Shown: positions 63,036-64,000 of the stretch, in pieces
Numbering within the stretch: the first letter of the stretch is position 1
Layout: every line of letters begins with the position of its first letter
Assembly (NCBI GenBank): GCA_030533445.1
Contig: CM060065.1
Coordinates: 8,140,474 to 8,204,473 of the forward strand
Direction: 5' to 3'
From: Cyprinodon diabolis
Lineage: Eukaryota; Chordata; Actinopteri; Cyprinodontiformes; Cyprinodontidae
Length of the DNA stretch: 64,000 nucleotides
Notes under the pieces: generated by a model
What the model saw: only the letters and a program-made list of their open reading frames with translations
The model's database searches: none
What the model was told of the DNA's origin: nothing
Translations under genes and position numbers: made by a program

Positions 63036-64000
63036 CATGATGCCGTTCTGCTATAGTTTCACAGCTCTCTTGTTATTATTTTAGTCTGACTTTGTATACC
63101 ATGAGTCATCCTCTGCAGCAGAACGAGAAAGTATGTAGCTTGGCTGCCAGAGATGTAAAATTTTCTTGGCATTTGTCCCAAAACAAACAAGCACACACAC
63201 ACACATTTCCTCTCTATCTCTATTTCTTTTTATATGCGTAGATGTGCCTGCTGACTTTAATTTTCTTCTGTTGTCTGTTTCTTCTCTCTCTCTCTTTTTT
63301 TTCTCTGCTCCAGAAAGAAATACATCAAGACGGATGTGTTATCTCTTATTTCTGTTTATCTTACTCTCCCCCACTCCCCGCCCCACCCCAAGCACAGGCC
63401 AGCTTTGTTGTTATTATCAGGCTGTATAAAGTATTCACTGTATGCCTAAAGATACCGGGTTTAACAGCAGAAGCAATGATTTGAACTTTGCATTTCACAT
63501 GCTAAATCTGCAACGAACTGAGGGTGCGTTTCCTTTGAAATCAGCAGGTATTGAACTGGGTCCATTTGCATAACCATATATGATTTCTGGGGCTGAAAAT
63601 GTCTCGGCTCTGATAAAAGCCTGATTGAATCTGGAGGAATGTGCTTCATATCTGGATAGCAGCTGCAGAGCGCCGTTCAAGAGAGCATGTGTGTTTTTCA
63701 TTACTGCTGTCACAATGCAAATTCGTCATTCCTCACCACGTTATTGGGTTTTTTTCATCGCTCCACGGTGCAAATAAAGTCATGTTTTCAGGAGCACTTA
63801 TTGAAATGTTGGAATTTCTAGATGTAATGATGAACATTAAATCTTATCTGAGACTGGAAGAGTTGCAGGGACAGAAAGTATTCACACACTAGAGCTTCCT
63901 CTTTCTGGCTTTGCAGCTTCAAACATGTAGCTGTAGTTAAAAGCAGCTTTTTTAGATTGAATCTGAGAACAAACCTAAACATTGACTTTTGCCACAGAAG
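63036..64000. other. unassigned DNA to the window end
   Basis: No recognised gene. A strong pyrimidine tract ending CTCTGCTCCAG at 63303-63313 could be an acceptor, but the open frame after it resembles no protein I know. Probably intron or intergenic sequence of the gene suggested at 59314-59525. Confidence 0.35.

Overview
This window is nuclear DNA from a ray-finned fish, most likely a percomorph teleost. The evidence is two vertebrate multi-exon genes with clean GT-AG introns, and introns packed with fish-type transposons (Tc1, hAT, PIF/Harbinger, TTAA-inserting elements, LINE 3' ends, tRNA-derived SINEs). The species cannot be fixed from the sequence alone.

Layout. (1) 1-31403, minus strand: the complete EPRS1 gene (bifunctional glutamyl-prolyl-tRNA synthetase). 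I could place 35 coding exons whose phases all agree; they sum to 4983 nt, or 1660 aa plus stop. The order is a GST-like N-terminus, the class I GluRS core with its HIGH motif, five WHEP repeats, then the class II ProRS core and C-terminal domain. (2) 31404-35651: intergenic DNA between two head-to-head genes, with a probable promoter region, a long (AT)n tract and degraded transposons. (3) 35652-55192, plus strand: the complete TDP1 gene (tyrosyl-DNA phosphodiesterase 1), 15 coding exons, 609 aa, both catalytic HKN motifs intact. (4) 55193-64000: intergenic DNA with hAT and TTAA elements and an ATCC satellite. A probable promoter and first exon of an unidentified plus-strand gene lies at about 59314-59525.

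The two host genes do not form a pathway. EPRS1 charges tRNA-Glu and tRNA-Pro in the cytoplasmic multisynthetase complex; TDP1 removes topoisomerase-DNA adducts. Their head-to-head placement allows shared promoter activity, which is inference only.

Most of the unusual signal is in the mobile DNA. There is an 80-bp perfect palindrome with a 9-bp target duplication just upstream of an EPRS1 3' splice site, and an 8-bp-TSD hAT element a few bases from an EPRS1 donor. One Tc1 element is apparently intact (343-aa transposase) and is nested in a hAT element that has a paralogous empty site in this window. Two further Tc1 copies lie in direct orientation inside TDP1, and a Harbinger element is nested in a SINE. 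No undescribed multi-gene system was found.
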